Below, one piece after another: positions 22,616 through 31,275 of a stretch of DNA of 35,162 bases. Under the pieces are notes generated by a model. The model was not told the DNA's origin. It worked only from the letters and a program-made list of their open reading frames with translations, and did not search any database. The DNA is from JAGLQQ01 sp043806135 (GTDB taxonomy: Bacteria > Omnitrophota > Gorgyraeia > B26-G9), in contig JAZDHG010000086.1 of NCBI GenBank assembly GCA_043806135.1, forward strand, positions 1 to 35,162, read 5' to 3'. The stretch's first letter is position 1. Each line of letters opens with the position of its first letter. The position numbers and the translations under genes are program-made.

Positions 22616-22639
22616 CCTCTGAGTACGTCGAGGTTTTTT
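22616..22639 (+). terminator. Possible weak terminator between PBP2 and rodA
   Basis: A short CCTC/GAGG stem (22616-22619 with 22630-22633) is followed by six T residues. The stem is short, so read-through into rodA is likely. Confidence 0.3.
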
Positions 22640-22742
22640 GTTACTTGTTTTTGCCAAAAAGATTTGGGCTATTCGCTATGGCCTAATGCAAATTCTGGGT
22701 TTAAAGGACATCCGGAATCCTAAACGAAAAAGTTAAAAAATT

Positions 22743-23843
22743 ATGTTATCATTGTTATCCAGTTTTAAAAATCTTGATCGTATAATACTCGGCATTCTTT
22801 TATTGCTGTTCATATTCGGTTTAATGGTTCTTTTCAGCGCCTCATACCAAAGGCAGGCGAGTACAGGAAAGAACTTTGTGCTTAACCAGGGGGTATGGAT
22901 TGTTTTGGGTTTGATCCTTGCTTTTATGGTGGCTAAAACCAATTATCATTCTTTTTTGAGCGTGTCATATATTATTTTCGCGATGCATATCCTCTTTCTT
23001 CTCCTGGTGCTGCTGATGGGCAAAACAGCGATGGGAGCTCAGCGCTGGATCAGTGTCGGCGGTGTCGGATTTCAGCCGTCTGAATTTGTTAAGGTATTTA
23101 CTATTTTGGCTCTGGCGCGAATAATCGGGGACAATCCAGCGAGGCTTAAAAGCAAAAGAGGTCTTATCGTGCCGTTTTTTGTTGTTCTTTTGCCAATGCT
23201 CCTTATTTTTAAGCAGCCGGACCTGGGCACGGCATTAGTTTTGATGCCCATTTTTCTCGCCATGGTCTGGGTGGGTGGGATCCGGTTGAAATATTTCTGG
23301 GCGATAATCTTAAGCGGATTGTTATCCCTGCCGCTGTTATTGTCCTTTTTAAAGGATTACCAGAGGGACCGTTTGCTGGTGTTTATAAATCCCAATGCTG
23401 ATCCTTTGGGAGCTGGTTATACTATAAATCAATCAAAGATAGCTATCGGCTCTGGAATGCTTTTTGGTAAGGGGTGGCTTTCCGGTACTCAAAACCAACT
23501 TAATTTTTTACCGGAAAGGCACACGGATTTTATTTTTTCTGTTGTAGGGGAAGAGTTTGGTTTTGTGGGTACGTCTATTATGCTTGGCCTTTTTTTGCTT
23601 ATAATACTCCGGGGATTAAAAATTGCCGAGCTTACAAAAGATGTTTCCGGCAAACTTATTGCGGTGGGGATAACGACAATGCTGGCATTACATGTTATAA
23701 TAAACATTGGTATGACACTAGGGCTTATGCCTGTGGTGGGAATGCCGCTGCCTTTTATAAGCTACGGCAGGTCTGCTCTGGCGGCAAATCTTATAGCCGT
23801 GGGATTCCTGCTGAATGTTCAGGAGAACAGGACAGTTTTCTAA
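22743..23843 (+). CDS. rodA: SEDS peptidoglycan polymerase RodA
   Basis: 366-aa membrane glycosyltransferase that polymerises lipid II in the elongasome with PBP2. About ten helices. Family motifs: LMVLFSASYQRQ, GAQRWISVGGVGFQPSEFVKV, FKQPDLGTALVLMPI, the loop NPNADPLGAGYTINQSKIAIGSG, then FLPERHTDFIFSVVGEEFG with the presumed catalytic Asp in HTDF. The late signature reads SYGRSALAANLIAVG (Y341-G-R343), where most SEDS proteins have SYGGS. The 187-bp gap after PBP2 contains the possible weak terminator and no clear promoter. No ribosome-binding site is obvious at ATG 22743. The function call is secure from motifs and neighbourhood. Confidence 0.95.
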   Translation: MLSLLSSFKNLDRIILGILLLLFIFGLMVLFSASYQRQASTGKNFVLNQGVWIVLGLILAFMVAKTNYHSFLSVSYIIFAMHILFLLLVLLMGKTAMGAQRWISVGGVGFQPSEFVKVFTILALARIIGDNPARLKSKRGLIVPFFVVLLPMLLIFKQPDLGTALVLMPIFLAMVWVGGIRLKYFWAIILSGLLSLPLLLSFLKDYQRDRLLVFINPNADPLGAGYTINQSKIAIGSGMLFGKGWLSGTQNQLNFLPERHTDFIFSVVGEEFGFVGTSIMLGLFLLIILRGLKIAELTKDVSGKLIAVGITTMLALHVIINIGMTLGLMPVVGMPLPFISYGRSALAANLIAVGFLLNVQENRTVF

Positions 23844-23860
23844 TTTTGTCCACCTCGCAG

Positions 23861-23907
23861 CTGCCGGAGAAGAGCTTAGCCTTTAGCGGCAGAACATGGG
23901 CTTTTTT
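23861..23907 (+). terminator. Possible terminator after rodA
   Basis: CTGCCG (23861-23866) pairs with CGGCAG (23887-23892) around a 20-nt loop. Nine nt later comes a run of six T (23902-23907). The gap between stem and T run is longer than ideal. Confidence 0.35.
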
Positions 23908-24103
23908 CTCGTGCATAGATGAGTAAAACGTAAATAAATATTTATTAGTGCTGCAGTGGATTTCGCATAATTTGGATAACTCTCCGATCTGCCCTGCGCA
24001 GCTTCAGCTGAGAAGGGAGCCAAGGCGTTGGAGGGAGTTTTAATAAAGGGTTACATGCTTTCAATTTTTTTGAATAATTAAAAACCGTTAAGGAGATATT
24101 GAT

Positions 24104-26113
24104 ATGGAACTTAAAAAATGGGAAACTCCGTTAAAGGGGTCGCAAGAGGAAAAAAGAATCGTGGATTTACTTAAAACATTTTCTTCAACACTGCGTAAAA
24201 TACCGCTTTATCCAGCAACCCACCCTATGGTCAAGGATTCAATACTTAAATTTTATTTTGACCTTGAGGAATTTTTTAAGGTTTACGGATATTTATCTAT
24301 CGATATTTTTGAAGGAAATGTTCTTATTTGTGAACAGCCGCTGGAAGACTCTCAGAATACGTCCAAGGAACTTATTGCCGACTTCAAAAAATCCACAATT
24401 GAAGGGGTTAATCTTAAAAAAGGTCTCAGTGATGCGGAACTGAGTAATTTCCTGAAAGTATTCAGCCTTAAACCGGAAACAGTCAAGGAAAAGGGGGGGA
24501 TGAAAAGTATTTTGGCTGAATACGGGGTCAAGAATATCACGCTGAATGAGGTGCACTATACGCGCATTAAGGACGAAGAGGAGATAAAGAAAAAAGAAAC
24601 GGAATCAAAACTTCAGGCTGAGCAGGAGAGCCTGAAGAACAAGGAAAAAGATATAGTCTCCATGGTAAGCGATTTCTTTGGCGGCAAATCTGATGTCCCT
24701 CTGGAAAAAGAAGTAATTTCTTATGAGTTTAAGAATCATTCAAAACGTTTGGTTAAACAGCTTTTAAAGCTGGTGGGGCCTGAAAAAGCAGTTGATGAGG
24801 TCCTAAAAATTATTGAAGAGAGATTCGGCAGGGCGGGATTCACAAAAGAAGAACAGGATGTTTATGTAGAAAAATTAAGGGCAGAAATCATAAAAATAAA
24901 GCAGCCCAAGGTCAGTAAAGAACAGCTTGAAAAAGAAATGAAGGCCTTGAAAAAGGAGAATGAAAAATTAAAAGAAAAAATCGATAAGATAGATCAGACT
25001 ATAAATGAGGCAGTAGAGCAGGAAACAAGGCTGCTGGTTGAAGAAAATCGTAAAATTAAACGGGAAAAGCATCGCATCAATTCTGTGCTAAGACATGTGG
25101 CAGAGGGTCTGATCATCATTGATAATGATGGAAAAGTTCTTGTGCTTAACCCTGCGGCTGAGGAACTGATGGGAGTTAACAAAGAGAATAAGATCGGTGA
25201 GCATATTTTAGACGGAATAAAAGAAGAGCAGATAATTAGTCTGGCTAAGGATAAACAGCAGGAAATTGAAATTGAGCTCGCCGGACCTAGCGAAGATACG
25301 AAAAAGACGCTAAGAGCAAGTACGGCGGTTATAGAAAGTGAAGAAGGTGAGACGATAGGTATGGTATCGGTTCTAAGCGATATTACCAAACAAAAAGAAC
25401 TTGAGCGTATGAAGGAGGCATTTGTTTCTAACGTAACGCATGATCTCAGAGCTCCGCTTATTTCTATTCAAAAAAGCCTTTCTCTATTTCTTGAATCCAA
25501 TAAAAATGCTTTGTCTGGGGAGCAGAAACAATTTCTAGAGATTGCCAGCAATAATGCTTCCCGCCTTACTGTTCTGGTTAATGATCTGCTGGATGTGGCA
25601 AAGCTTGAATCCGGTCATGTGCGGCTTGATTATTCTAAAGTTAAGATTGATGAACTTGCCAGCGGTGTTTTCGATATGCTGGGTGCCTGGTCGCAAAGCA
25701 GGGGTGTGGTTTTAAAGAAAGAAGGGCTTGAATCAATAGAGGTTGATGCTGATAATAAGCTTCTTTCTCAGGCACTCACGAACCTGGTGGGCAATGCAAT
25801 TAAGTTTACGAAAGAGGAAGGAAGCGTGACGATTAAAGCCGAAACGCTTGAAAAGGAGATCAAGATTTCTGTTATTGATACCGGTTGCGGAATTCCTCAA
25901 GACAGTTTAGAAAGGATATTTGCTAAATTTGAGCAGGCAAAAACAATCCCTACCCCCGGTTCTCCAAAAGGCACGGGGTTAGGGCTTACGATAGTTAAAG
26001 AAATCGTTCAGCTTCACGGCGGAAAGATCTGGATCGAAAGTGAAATTGGAAAGGGAAGTAAATTTATTTTTCTACTGCCTAAGGAAAAAGAGGTTCTTGA
26101 TATCCGTGATTAA
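24104..26113 (+). CDS. Soluble PAS-domain sensor histidine kinase
   Basis: 669-aa two-component kinase with no membrane segment, so it senses inside the cell. Residues 1-155 form an N-terminal domain (RKIPLYPATHPMVKDSIL, SIDIFEGNVLICEQPLE) like those preceding some HD-GYP and sensor proteins. Residues about 160-325 are charged helical and coiled-coil sequence. A PAS domain spans about 325-435 (VAEGLIIIDNDGKVLVLNPA). HisKA has H446 in VSNVTHDLRAP. HATPase_c follows, with the N box LTNLVGNAIKF (N564), VIDTGCGIP, FAKFEQAKT and GTGLGLTIVKEIVQLHGG. AAGGAG lies 8 nt before the ATG. The closest response regulator is the single-domain one at 29154, in the pilus cluster. Its end overlaps the radical SAM gene by 8 bp. 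Confidence 0.92.
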   Translation: MELKKWETPLKGSQEEKRIVDLLKTFSSTLRKIPLYPATHPMVKDSILKFYFDLEEFFKVYGYLSIDIFEGNVLICEQPLEDSQNTSKELIADFKKSTIEGVNLKKGLSDAELSNFLKVFSLKPETVKEKGGMKSILAEYGVKNITLNEVHYTRIKDEEEIKKKETESKLQAEQESLKNKEKDIVSMVSDFFGGKSDVPLEKEVISYEFKNHSKRLVKQLLKLVGPEKAVDEVLKIIEERFGRAGFTKEEQDVYVEKLRAEIIKIKQPKVSKEQLEKEMKALKKENEKLKEKIDKIDQTINEAVEQETRLLVEENRKIKREKHRINSVLRHVAEGLIIIDNDGKVLVLNPAAEELMGVNKENKIGEHILDGIKEEQIISLAKDKQQEIEIELAGPSEDTKKTLRASTAVIESEEGETIGMVSVLSDITKQKELERMKEAFVSNVTHDLRAPLISIQKSLSLFLESNKNALSGEQKQFLEIASNNASRLTVLVNDLLDVAKLESGHVRLDYSKVKIDELASGVFDMLGAWSQSRGVVLKKEGLESIEVDADNKLLSQALTNLVGNAIKFTKEEGSVTIKAETLEKEIKISVIDTGCGIPQDSLERIFAKFEQAKTIPTPGSPKGTGLGLTIVKEIVQLHGGKIWIESEIGKGSKFIFLLPKEKEVLDIRD

Positions 26114-27911
26114 AAATATCAAAGGGCAGGAAAAAGTATTTTTGGAAGATTTTTTGCTTGAAGTAAAAAAACCCGGCCGTTATATCGGTAAAGAATTCAA
26201 CAGTATTGCAAAGGATATCGATGATGGCGGCATTCATTTCGCTTTATGCTTTCCTGATTCCTATGAAATAGGGATGAGCCATCTGGGCATCAAGATTCTC
26301 TATGATATCCTAAATAAACAGAATGATGTTTGCTGTGAACGTTGTTTTTCTCCTTGGCCGGACATGGAGGATAAATTACGAGAGCGCGGTATCGGGCTTT
26401 TTAGCCTCGAAAGCCAGCGTCAAATAAGCGCATTTGATATAATAGGTTTTTCGCTTCAGTATGAATTGTGCTACACAAATGTCCTTTCTATGCTTGAACT
26501 CTCCGGTATACCTTTGGAATCTGCATCTAGAAATGCCCATCCGCTGATCATTGCCGGAGGACCATGCAGTGTTAATCCGGAACCAATGGCTGAATTTATT
26601 GATGTTTTTTTTATCGGTGAAGCGGAAGAATTAATCCTGGATTTTATAAATGTTTATCGGGATTTAAAAAAAAGATTTCCGCTGGATGCTAAGGAAAGAA
26701 AAGAATGCATCAAAGAAAACCGTAAGCAGATGCTGGCTAAGATAGCGAAGATCCCCGGAGTTTATGTGCCGCGGTTTTATAACCTGCAGGAAGTACCTAA
26801 TGGGCAGCGCAGGCTTGTCCCTGAAAGCAGTGAGTTCCCTCAGCGAATACAAAGGAGGTTTATTGCGGATCTAGAACAAACTGAGTATTTCACAAAGCCT
26901 CCAGTTCCTTTTATTGATGTAGTTCATGATCGGATCAGTTTGGAAATAATGCGCGGATGTCCGAACCGCTGTTTTTTTTGCCAGGCTGGATTCACTATTA
27001 ATCCGGTGCGTGTGCGCAGCGTGCCTAAACTTTTAGATCTTGCCAGGAAGACATATGTTAACACAGGTTATGATGATATTTCCTTTTGCGCATTGTCCAG
27101 TTCAAGCTACCCGTATCTTAAAGAGCTTATAAGTAAAGTGCATGATTTTGCAAAGGAAAACGGGATGGGGATATCATTGCCGTCTTTGCGTATAGATAAA
27201 GATTTTCTCGGTATTTTGAGTATGATCGGGGATCTAAAAAAAACAGGACTTACATTTGCTCCTGAGGCCGGCAGCAGCCGCTTGCGAAAACTGATCAATA
27301 AAGATATTGACATGGAAAGGCTGAAAGAGGCGGTTGCGGAAGCATATCGCAGCGGCTGGAGAAGATTGAAACTCTATTTTATGATCGGATTGCCAACGGA
27401 AACGCAGGATGACCTTATGGGTATTATCAATTTGATCGAAGAATTTTCTGCTTTGAAAAAATCAGTGGATAATAAAAGGGCCAAGGTGAGTGTGGGGATT
27501 TCCAATTTTATTCCCAAGGCACATACTCCGTTTCAATGGCATCAAATGCAGACGATAGAGTCTCTTTTGGAAAAGCAGAGTTTTTTGCGCAAAAGGCTGA
27601 AAAGCAGATATCTTGATGTTGATTTTCATGACGCGGGAATGAGTTTCGTAGAGGCTGGTCTTGCGCGGGGGGGCAGGTCTGTATCTATAGTTATCAGGAA
27701 AGCTTATGAAAAAGGTGCGCGTTTTGATGCCTGGAAAAATATGTTTGATTTCAATAAGTGGAAGAATGCATTTGAGGACGCAGGGCTAGACCCGGAGGAC
27801 ATTGTCTGCAAAAGGCGCGATATTGATATCCCTCTTGACTGGAACCATATAGATTGCGGCTGCAGTAACGATGCGCTTTTAAAAAAAATAGAGGAAAACG
27901 CTGCTTTTTAA
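26106..27911 (+). CDS. TIGR03960-type radical SAM protein with B12-binding-like N-terminal domain
   Basis: 601-aa enzyme of unknown reaction. The N-terminal third (KPGRYIGKEFNSIAKD, FALCFPDSYEIGMSHLGIKI, IGFSLQYELCYTNVLSML, IIAGGPCSVNPEPMAEFID) follows the B12-binding-like module of the family. The radical SAM cluster motif is C285-PNR-C289-FF-C292 in MRGCPNRCFFCQAG. Later come FAPEAGSSRLRKLINK, YFMIGLPTETQDDL and VGISNFIPKAHTPFQW. Homologues in many anaerobes are fused or adjacent to a TIGR03936 (DUF2344) protein, which is missing here. GTG 26106 is chosen: an upstream in-frame ATG (26040) would lie well inside the kinase, while AAGAGG at 26088-26093 suits the GTG. The kinase stop lies 8 bp inside this gene. 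Confidence 0.85.
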   Translation: MIKNIKGQEKVFLEDFLLEVKKPGRYIGKEFNSIAKDIDDGGIHFALCFPDSYEIGMSHLGIKILYDILNKQNDVCCERCFSPWPDMEDKLRERGIGLFSLESQRQISAFDIIGFSLQYELCYTNVLSMLELSGIPLESASRNAHPLIIAGGPCSVNPEPMAEFIDVFFIGEAEELILDFINVYRDLKKRFPLDAKERKECIKENRKQMLAKIAKIPGVYVPRFYNLQEVPNGQRRLVPESSEFPQRIQRRFIADLEQTEYFTKPPVPFIDVVHDRISLEIMRGCPNRCFFCQAGFTINPVRVRSVPKLLDLARKTYVNTGYDDISFCALSSSSYPYLKELISKVHDFAKENGMGISLPSLRIDKDFLGILSMIGDLKKTGLTFAPEAGSSRLRKLINKDIDMERLKEAVAEAYRSGWRRLKLYFMIGLPTETQDDLMGIINLIEEFSALKKSVDNKRAKVSVGISNFIPKAHTPFQWHQMQTIESLLEKQSFLRKRLKSRYLDVDFHDAGMSFVEAGLARGGRSVSIVIRKAYEKGARFDAWKNMFDFNKWKNAFEDAGLDPEDIVCKRRDIDIPLDWNHIDCGCSNDALLKKIEENAAF

Positions 27912-27993
27912 ACGAGGATAAAATTTGGGCATTAATATGCGAATTATGACTTAAGGTAGAGTATAATGACCCATGAAAAGATGATTTAACTAA

Positions 27994-28022
27994 TTGACTT
28001 TAAGGTGCTTATATGTTATATT
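27994..28022 (+). promoter_or_regulatory. Sigma70-type promoter of the pilus motor cluster
   Basis: TTGACT (27994-27999), 17-bp spacer, TATATT (28017-28022). Leader of about 25 nt, with AAGGGGA (28041-28047) before the pilT ATG. Confidence 0.75.
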
Positions 28023-28054
28023 TATTTTATTATTCAGAAAAAGGGGAAATCTAG

Positions 28055-29134
28055 ATGGCAATTACAATGGATTTTTTGCTGCAGACCATGATAGACAGAG
28101 GGGCTTCTGATTTACTGGTGCATAGTCATACCCCGCCGCAATTAAGAGTGCATTCAAGGATGGTTGCCCTTGACTATCCTGCACTGACCGCAGAGGACAG
28201 TAAAGCTATTATCTATTCAAACCTTACTGAACAAGAGATAAAACGTTTTGAAGAAAAAAAAGAACTGGACAAAGGCTATGGGTCGGTTGATGATGAGTTG
28301 TCTGCCAGATTTCGTATGAATGTTTTTTATCATCGCGGAGCTGTTTGTGCTGCGATCCGTTCTGTTCCGATTAGAATCCCCAGCTTTGAAGAGCTTGGTT
28401 TGCCTGATGAGCAGATGAGTGCTCTTTGCAGACAGAGAAGAGGCATGGTGCTTATTACAGGAGCTACTGGCGCCGGCAAGACAACTACACTTGCCGCATT
28501 GGTAAATAAGATCAACATTGAGCGTAACTGCCATATTGTTACGGTTGAAGACCCGATCGAGGTTGTGCATAAAAATATTAACAGTGTTATAAGTCAGCGT
28601 CAAGTTGGAGAAGATACACATACATTTGCTGATGCGCTTAAGTATGTTCTTCGCCAGGACCCTGATGTCATTCTGATCGGTGAGATGCGGGATCTGGAGA
28701 CGATACAGGCTGCGCTTAATATTGCCGAAACCGGACATCTTGTTTTTGCTACCCTGCATACTTCGGATTGTGTGCAGACTATAAATAGGATTATTGATGT
28801 TTTTCCCGCTTCGCAGCAGGCGCAGGTCAGGACGCAGCTTTCCTATGTTTTGCTGGCAACGGTCTCACAGCAATTAATACGCAATACTAATGGCGACGGC
28901 AGATGCTTAGCTTATGAGATCATGCTGGAAAATTTCGGCATTAAAGCCATGATCCGGGAAGAAAAGGTGCATCAGATCTTTTCAAGTATCCAGACCGGGT
29001 CTAAGGACGGGATGAGAACAATGAACCAGACATTGTACGAGCTTTACAAGCAGGGAAAGATCACATATCAGGAAGCGTCGGCTCATGTGACTGATTCAGA
29101 GGATTTCAAACGTTTTTTTAAAAGTGCAAAATAG
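28055..29134 (+). CDS. pilT: Type IV pilus retraction ATPase PilT (copy 1)
   Basis: 359-aa hexameric secretion ATPase that disassembles pilin from the fibre base in the cytoplasm, powering twitching or DNA uptake. The N-terminal PAS-like domain includes DRGASDLLVHSHTPPQLRVH. Walker A is GATGAGKTT with K142, the Asp box VTVEDPIEVVHKN, Walker B VILIGEMRDLETI, and the His box with retraction-type AETGHLVFATLHTSD. The substitution of A for S in Walker A (GAGKT versus the usual GSGKS/T) is mild. C-terminal AIRSVPIRIPSFEELGLP and GMRTMNQTLYELYKQGKI are PilT-typical. It is about 60% alike by eye to the second copy at 29566, with a CheY-like gene between them. Confidence 0.95.
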   Translation: MAITMDFLLQTMIDRGASDLLVHSHTPPQLRVHSRMVALDYPALTAEDSKAIIYSNLTEQEIKRFEEKKELDKGYGSVDDELSARFRMNVFYHRGAVCAAIRSVPIRIPSFEELGLPDEQMSALCRQRRGMVLITGATGAGKTTTLAALVNKINIERNCHIVTVEDPIEVVHKNINSVISQRQVGEDTHTFADALKYVLRQDPDVILIGEMRDLETIQAALNIAETGHLVFATLHTSDCVQTINRIIDVFPASQQAQVRTQLSYVLLATVSQQLIRNTNGDGRCLAYEIMLENFGIKAMIREEKVHQIFSSIQTGSKDGMRTMNQTLYELYKQGKITYQEASAHVTDSEDFKRFFKSAK

Positions 29135-29153
29135 AGAGATTCAGAGGCAGATT

Positions 29154-29561
29154 ATGGAAGATAGAATTAAGGTTTTACTTGTGGATGATGAAGTTGACTT
29201 TATAAATATGATGCAGTATTGGCTTATAAGCAAGAACTTTGAAGCCGATGTGCTTTACAGCGGAGAAAATGTTGTTCAGCTTGTAAAAGAAAAGGATTAC
29301 AGTATTATGTTTCTTGATCTTAAGCTTCCCGGCATCGAGGGTATTGAGATCCTAAAGCAGATACGTGAGGTTGATAAAAAAATTCCAGTAATAATTTTTA
29401 GTGCTTACGGAACTGCCCAGAGCCTGAAGGAAGCTACAGCCCTGGGTATTTCCGGTTTCTTTGCCAAAGAAAAGGGGTTCGATGAAGCCGCACGCTTAAT
29501 ACATACCGCTTTACGAATTCATAAGGGATTGTCACGTCATGAACCTGAAGGAGGAAAATAA
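29154..29561 (+). CDS. Single-domain (CheY-like) response regulator
   Basis: 135-aa receiver domain with no output domain. The acidic pocket is D11/D12 in VLLVDDEVDF, the phospho-acceptor D55 in IMFLDLKLPG, the switch residue S83 in IFSAYG and K105 in FFAKEKGF. ATG 29154 is preferred over an upstream GTG inside pilT because AGAGG (29143-29147) lies 6 nt before it. Wedged between two pilT genes, it likely controls motor choice or activity, as CheY-like proteins do in several twitching systems. Its kinase may be the orphan at 24104, but that is only proximity. Its end runs into the ribosome-binding site of the next pilT. Confidence 0.92.
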   Translation: MEDRIKVLLVDDEVDFINMMQYWLISKNFEADVLYSGENVVQLVKEKDYSIMFLDLKLPGIEGIEILKQIREVDKKIPVIIFSAYGTAQSLKEATALGISGFFAKEKGFDEAARLIHTALRIHKGLSRHEPEGGK

Positions 29562-29565
29562 TAGA

Positions 29566-30630
29566 ATGGTACTTGATATATCAAAAATGCTGAGAATGCT
29601 TGTTGAAAGAAACGGTTCAGACCTGCACATTGGTGTAAATACAAACGCGCATATTCGTGTTGATGAAAAAATAGTTGCTCTTGACCAGCATATATTATCT
29701 GCGGATGATGCGGAAAAGCTGATTTACGGTATGCTTACCCATGAGGAAGTTAAGAAACTAAAGGAAGTAAGGGAGCTGGACAGGTCCTTTGAGATCGAGG
29801 GCTTAAGCCGCTTCCGTATGAATGCGTTTTATCAAAGAGGATTTATCGGTTGTGCTATCCGGGCGATCCCTTTTAAGATCTTAAGTTTTGCTGAATGCGG
29901 TTTGCCGGAAAAGATCGTAGTCGAACTTTCGCGAAAGCCCAAAGGGCTGGTTCTGGTTACAGGCGCTACCGGAAGCGGCAAATCCACGACATTATCATCG
30001 ATTGTCGATAAGATCAATGATGAGCGTGCCTGTCATATTATTACGGTTGAAGATCCTATAGAATTTGTGCATAAGAATAAACAGGCGATTATTGATCAGA
30101 GAGAAGTCGGGCAGGATACACGAAGTTTTGCCGCGGCTCTAAAACATGTCCTGCGCCAGGACCCTGATGTCATTCTGGTGGGAGAAATGAGAGACCTGGA
30201 AACAATAGAAGCGGCACTGACTATTGCGGAAACCGGACATCTTGTTTTCGCTACTTTGCATACTTCAGACGCAGTCCAGACGGTAAACCGTATTATTGAT
30301 GTCTTTCCTTCGCATCAGCAGCAGCAGGTACGCACACAGCTTTCTTTTGTACTCTTGGGCATTCTTTCTCAACAGCTGATACCTAAGGTCGGCGGGAGCG
30401 GACGGATTCTGGCCTCTGAGGTTATGGTCGCAACCCCTGCGGTCAAGAGCATGATTAGAGAGCAGAAAGTGCATCAGATTTACTCTATTATCCAGACAGG
30501 CACAAAAGAGGGAATGAGGACAATGAACCAGTCTATTTATGAGCTTTATACAGAAAAATATATTTCATATGAAGATGCTGTATCACGCAGTATGGATCCT
30601 GAGGACCTGGTAAGACTATTCAAAAGATAA
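29566..30630 (+). CDS. pilT: Type IV pilus retraction ATPase PilT (copy 2)
   Basis: 354-aa paralogue of the upstream pilT. Walker A is GATGSGKSTT with K139, followed by VTVEDPIEFVHKNKQAII, VILVGEMRDLETIEAALTIA and ETGHLVFATLHTSDAVQTVNR. The C-terminal QQLIPKVGGSGRILASEVMV and GMRTMNQSIYELYTEKYI match classical PilT better than copy 1, which lacks the KVGGSGR wording (it has RNTNGDGR). An in-frame ATG at 29539 exists, but AAGGAGG (29548-29554) lies between it and ATG 29566, so the latter is the start. The gap to the next gene is 9 bp. Confidence 0.95.
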   Translation: MVLDISKMLRMLVERNGSDLHIGVNTNAHIRVDEKIVALDQHILSADDAEKLIYGMLTHEEVKKLKEVRELDRSFEIEGLSRFRMNAFYQRGFIGCAIRAIPFKILSFAECGLPEKIVVELSRKPKGLVLVTGATGSGKSTTLSSIVDKINDERACHIITVEDPIEFVHKNKQAIIDQREVGQDTRSFAAALKHVLRQDPDVILVGEMRDLETIEAALTIAETGHLVFATLHTSDAVQTVNRIIDVFPSHQQQQVRTQLSFVLLGILSQQLIPKVGGSGRILASEVMVATPAVKSMIREQKVHQIYSIIQTGTKEGMRTMNQSIYELYTEKYISYEDAVSRSMDPEDLVRLFKR

Positions 30631-30639
30631 GATTATGCT

Positions 30640-31248
30640 ATGAAAACAAAAAAAGGTAAGCAGTTAGGACAGCTTTTAATTGAAAAAAACGTGATCACTC
30701 ACGAACAGCTGGATAAGGCATTAGAGGTGCAGCTCAAAGAGGGTGGTTTGCTCGGGCAGATACTTATTAAACTTAATATCGTGACAGCCGAGCAGATAGA
30801 AAACAGCGTAAATGAACAGACGAGCAGTGCTGAGAAATTAGAGAATGCCTTAAAAGAAATGGGAGTTCTCTCCTCTGAACAGTTAAAACAAGTTTTGGAT
30901 TTGCAAAAAAAAGAGGGCGGAACTTTTGCTCAGGCTATTGTTAAACTGGGAGTATTAGGGGAAGAAGACCTTGTGAGCACTATGGTAACCCAGTTCGGGT
31001 TTCCTTATTTGCAGTTGGTAAATTATGAAATTGAAACCGAAATTGTAAAAATAATCCCCAAAAGTATTGCCGAAAAATACTCTCTTATCGCTATTGATAA
31101 AATCGGTAATATTCTTACAATAGCTATGGCTGACCCTCTTAATGCCCCTGCTCTTGACAGTATACGTAAAGAGACAGGCTTGAACGTGGAAGCATTTATT
31201 TCCACATTCTCTGACATTAATAATGCTATATCGCAGTTTTATGTTTAA
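30640..31248 (+). CDS. Free-standing MshEN (T2SSE N-terminal) protein without ATPase domain
   Basis: 202-aa protein resembling only the N-terminal regulatory part of PilB/GspE ATPases. Three related units are seen: KQLGQLLIEKNVITHEQLDKAL, LENALKEMGVLSSEQLKQVL and FAQAIVKLGVLGEEDLVSTM, the last leading into the conserved FGFPYLQLVNYEI ... IIPKSIAEKYSLIAIDKIGN ... IAMADPLNAPALDSIRKETG. MshEN modules of this kind bind cyclic di-GMP in some pilus and secretion ATPases; the usual leading Arg of the motif is replaced by Gln or other residues, so binding is uncertain. There is no Walker motif. The reading frame is intact and tightly spaced (9 bp after pilT, 27 bp before pilB), so it is not a remnant by position. 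Confidence 0.85.
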   Translation: MKTKKGKQLGQLLIEKNVITHEQLDKALEVQLKEGGLLGQILIKLNIVTAEQIENSVNEQTSSAEKLENALKEMGVLSSEQLKQVLDLQKKEGGTFAQAIVKLGVLGEEDLVSTMVTQFGFPYLQLVNYEIETEIVKIIPKSIAEKYSLIAIDKIGNILTIAMADPLNAPALDSIRKETGLNVEAFISTFSDINNAISQFYV

Positions 31249-31275
31249 TTATCCGCTTTATTGAGGATTTAGTAG

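Noticed and set aside
26040..26105. Upstream start (26040) for the radical SAM gene
   Set aside because: It would extend over 70 bp into the kinase with residues unlike the family start; GTG 26106 has a suitable ribosome-binding site.
28217..28759. 180-codon open frame on the minus strand within pilT
   Set aside because: It is antisense to strongly conserved PilT motifs; no independent evidence of coding.
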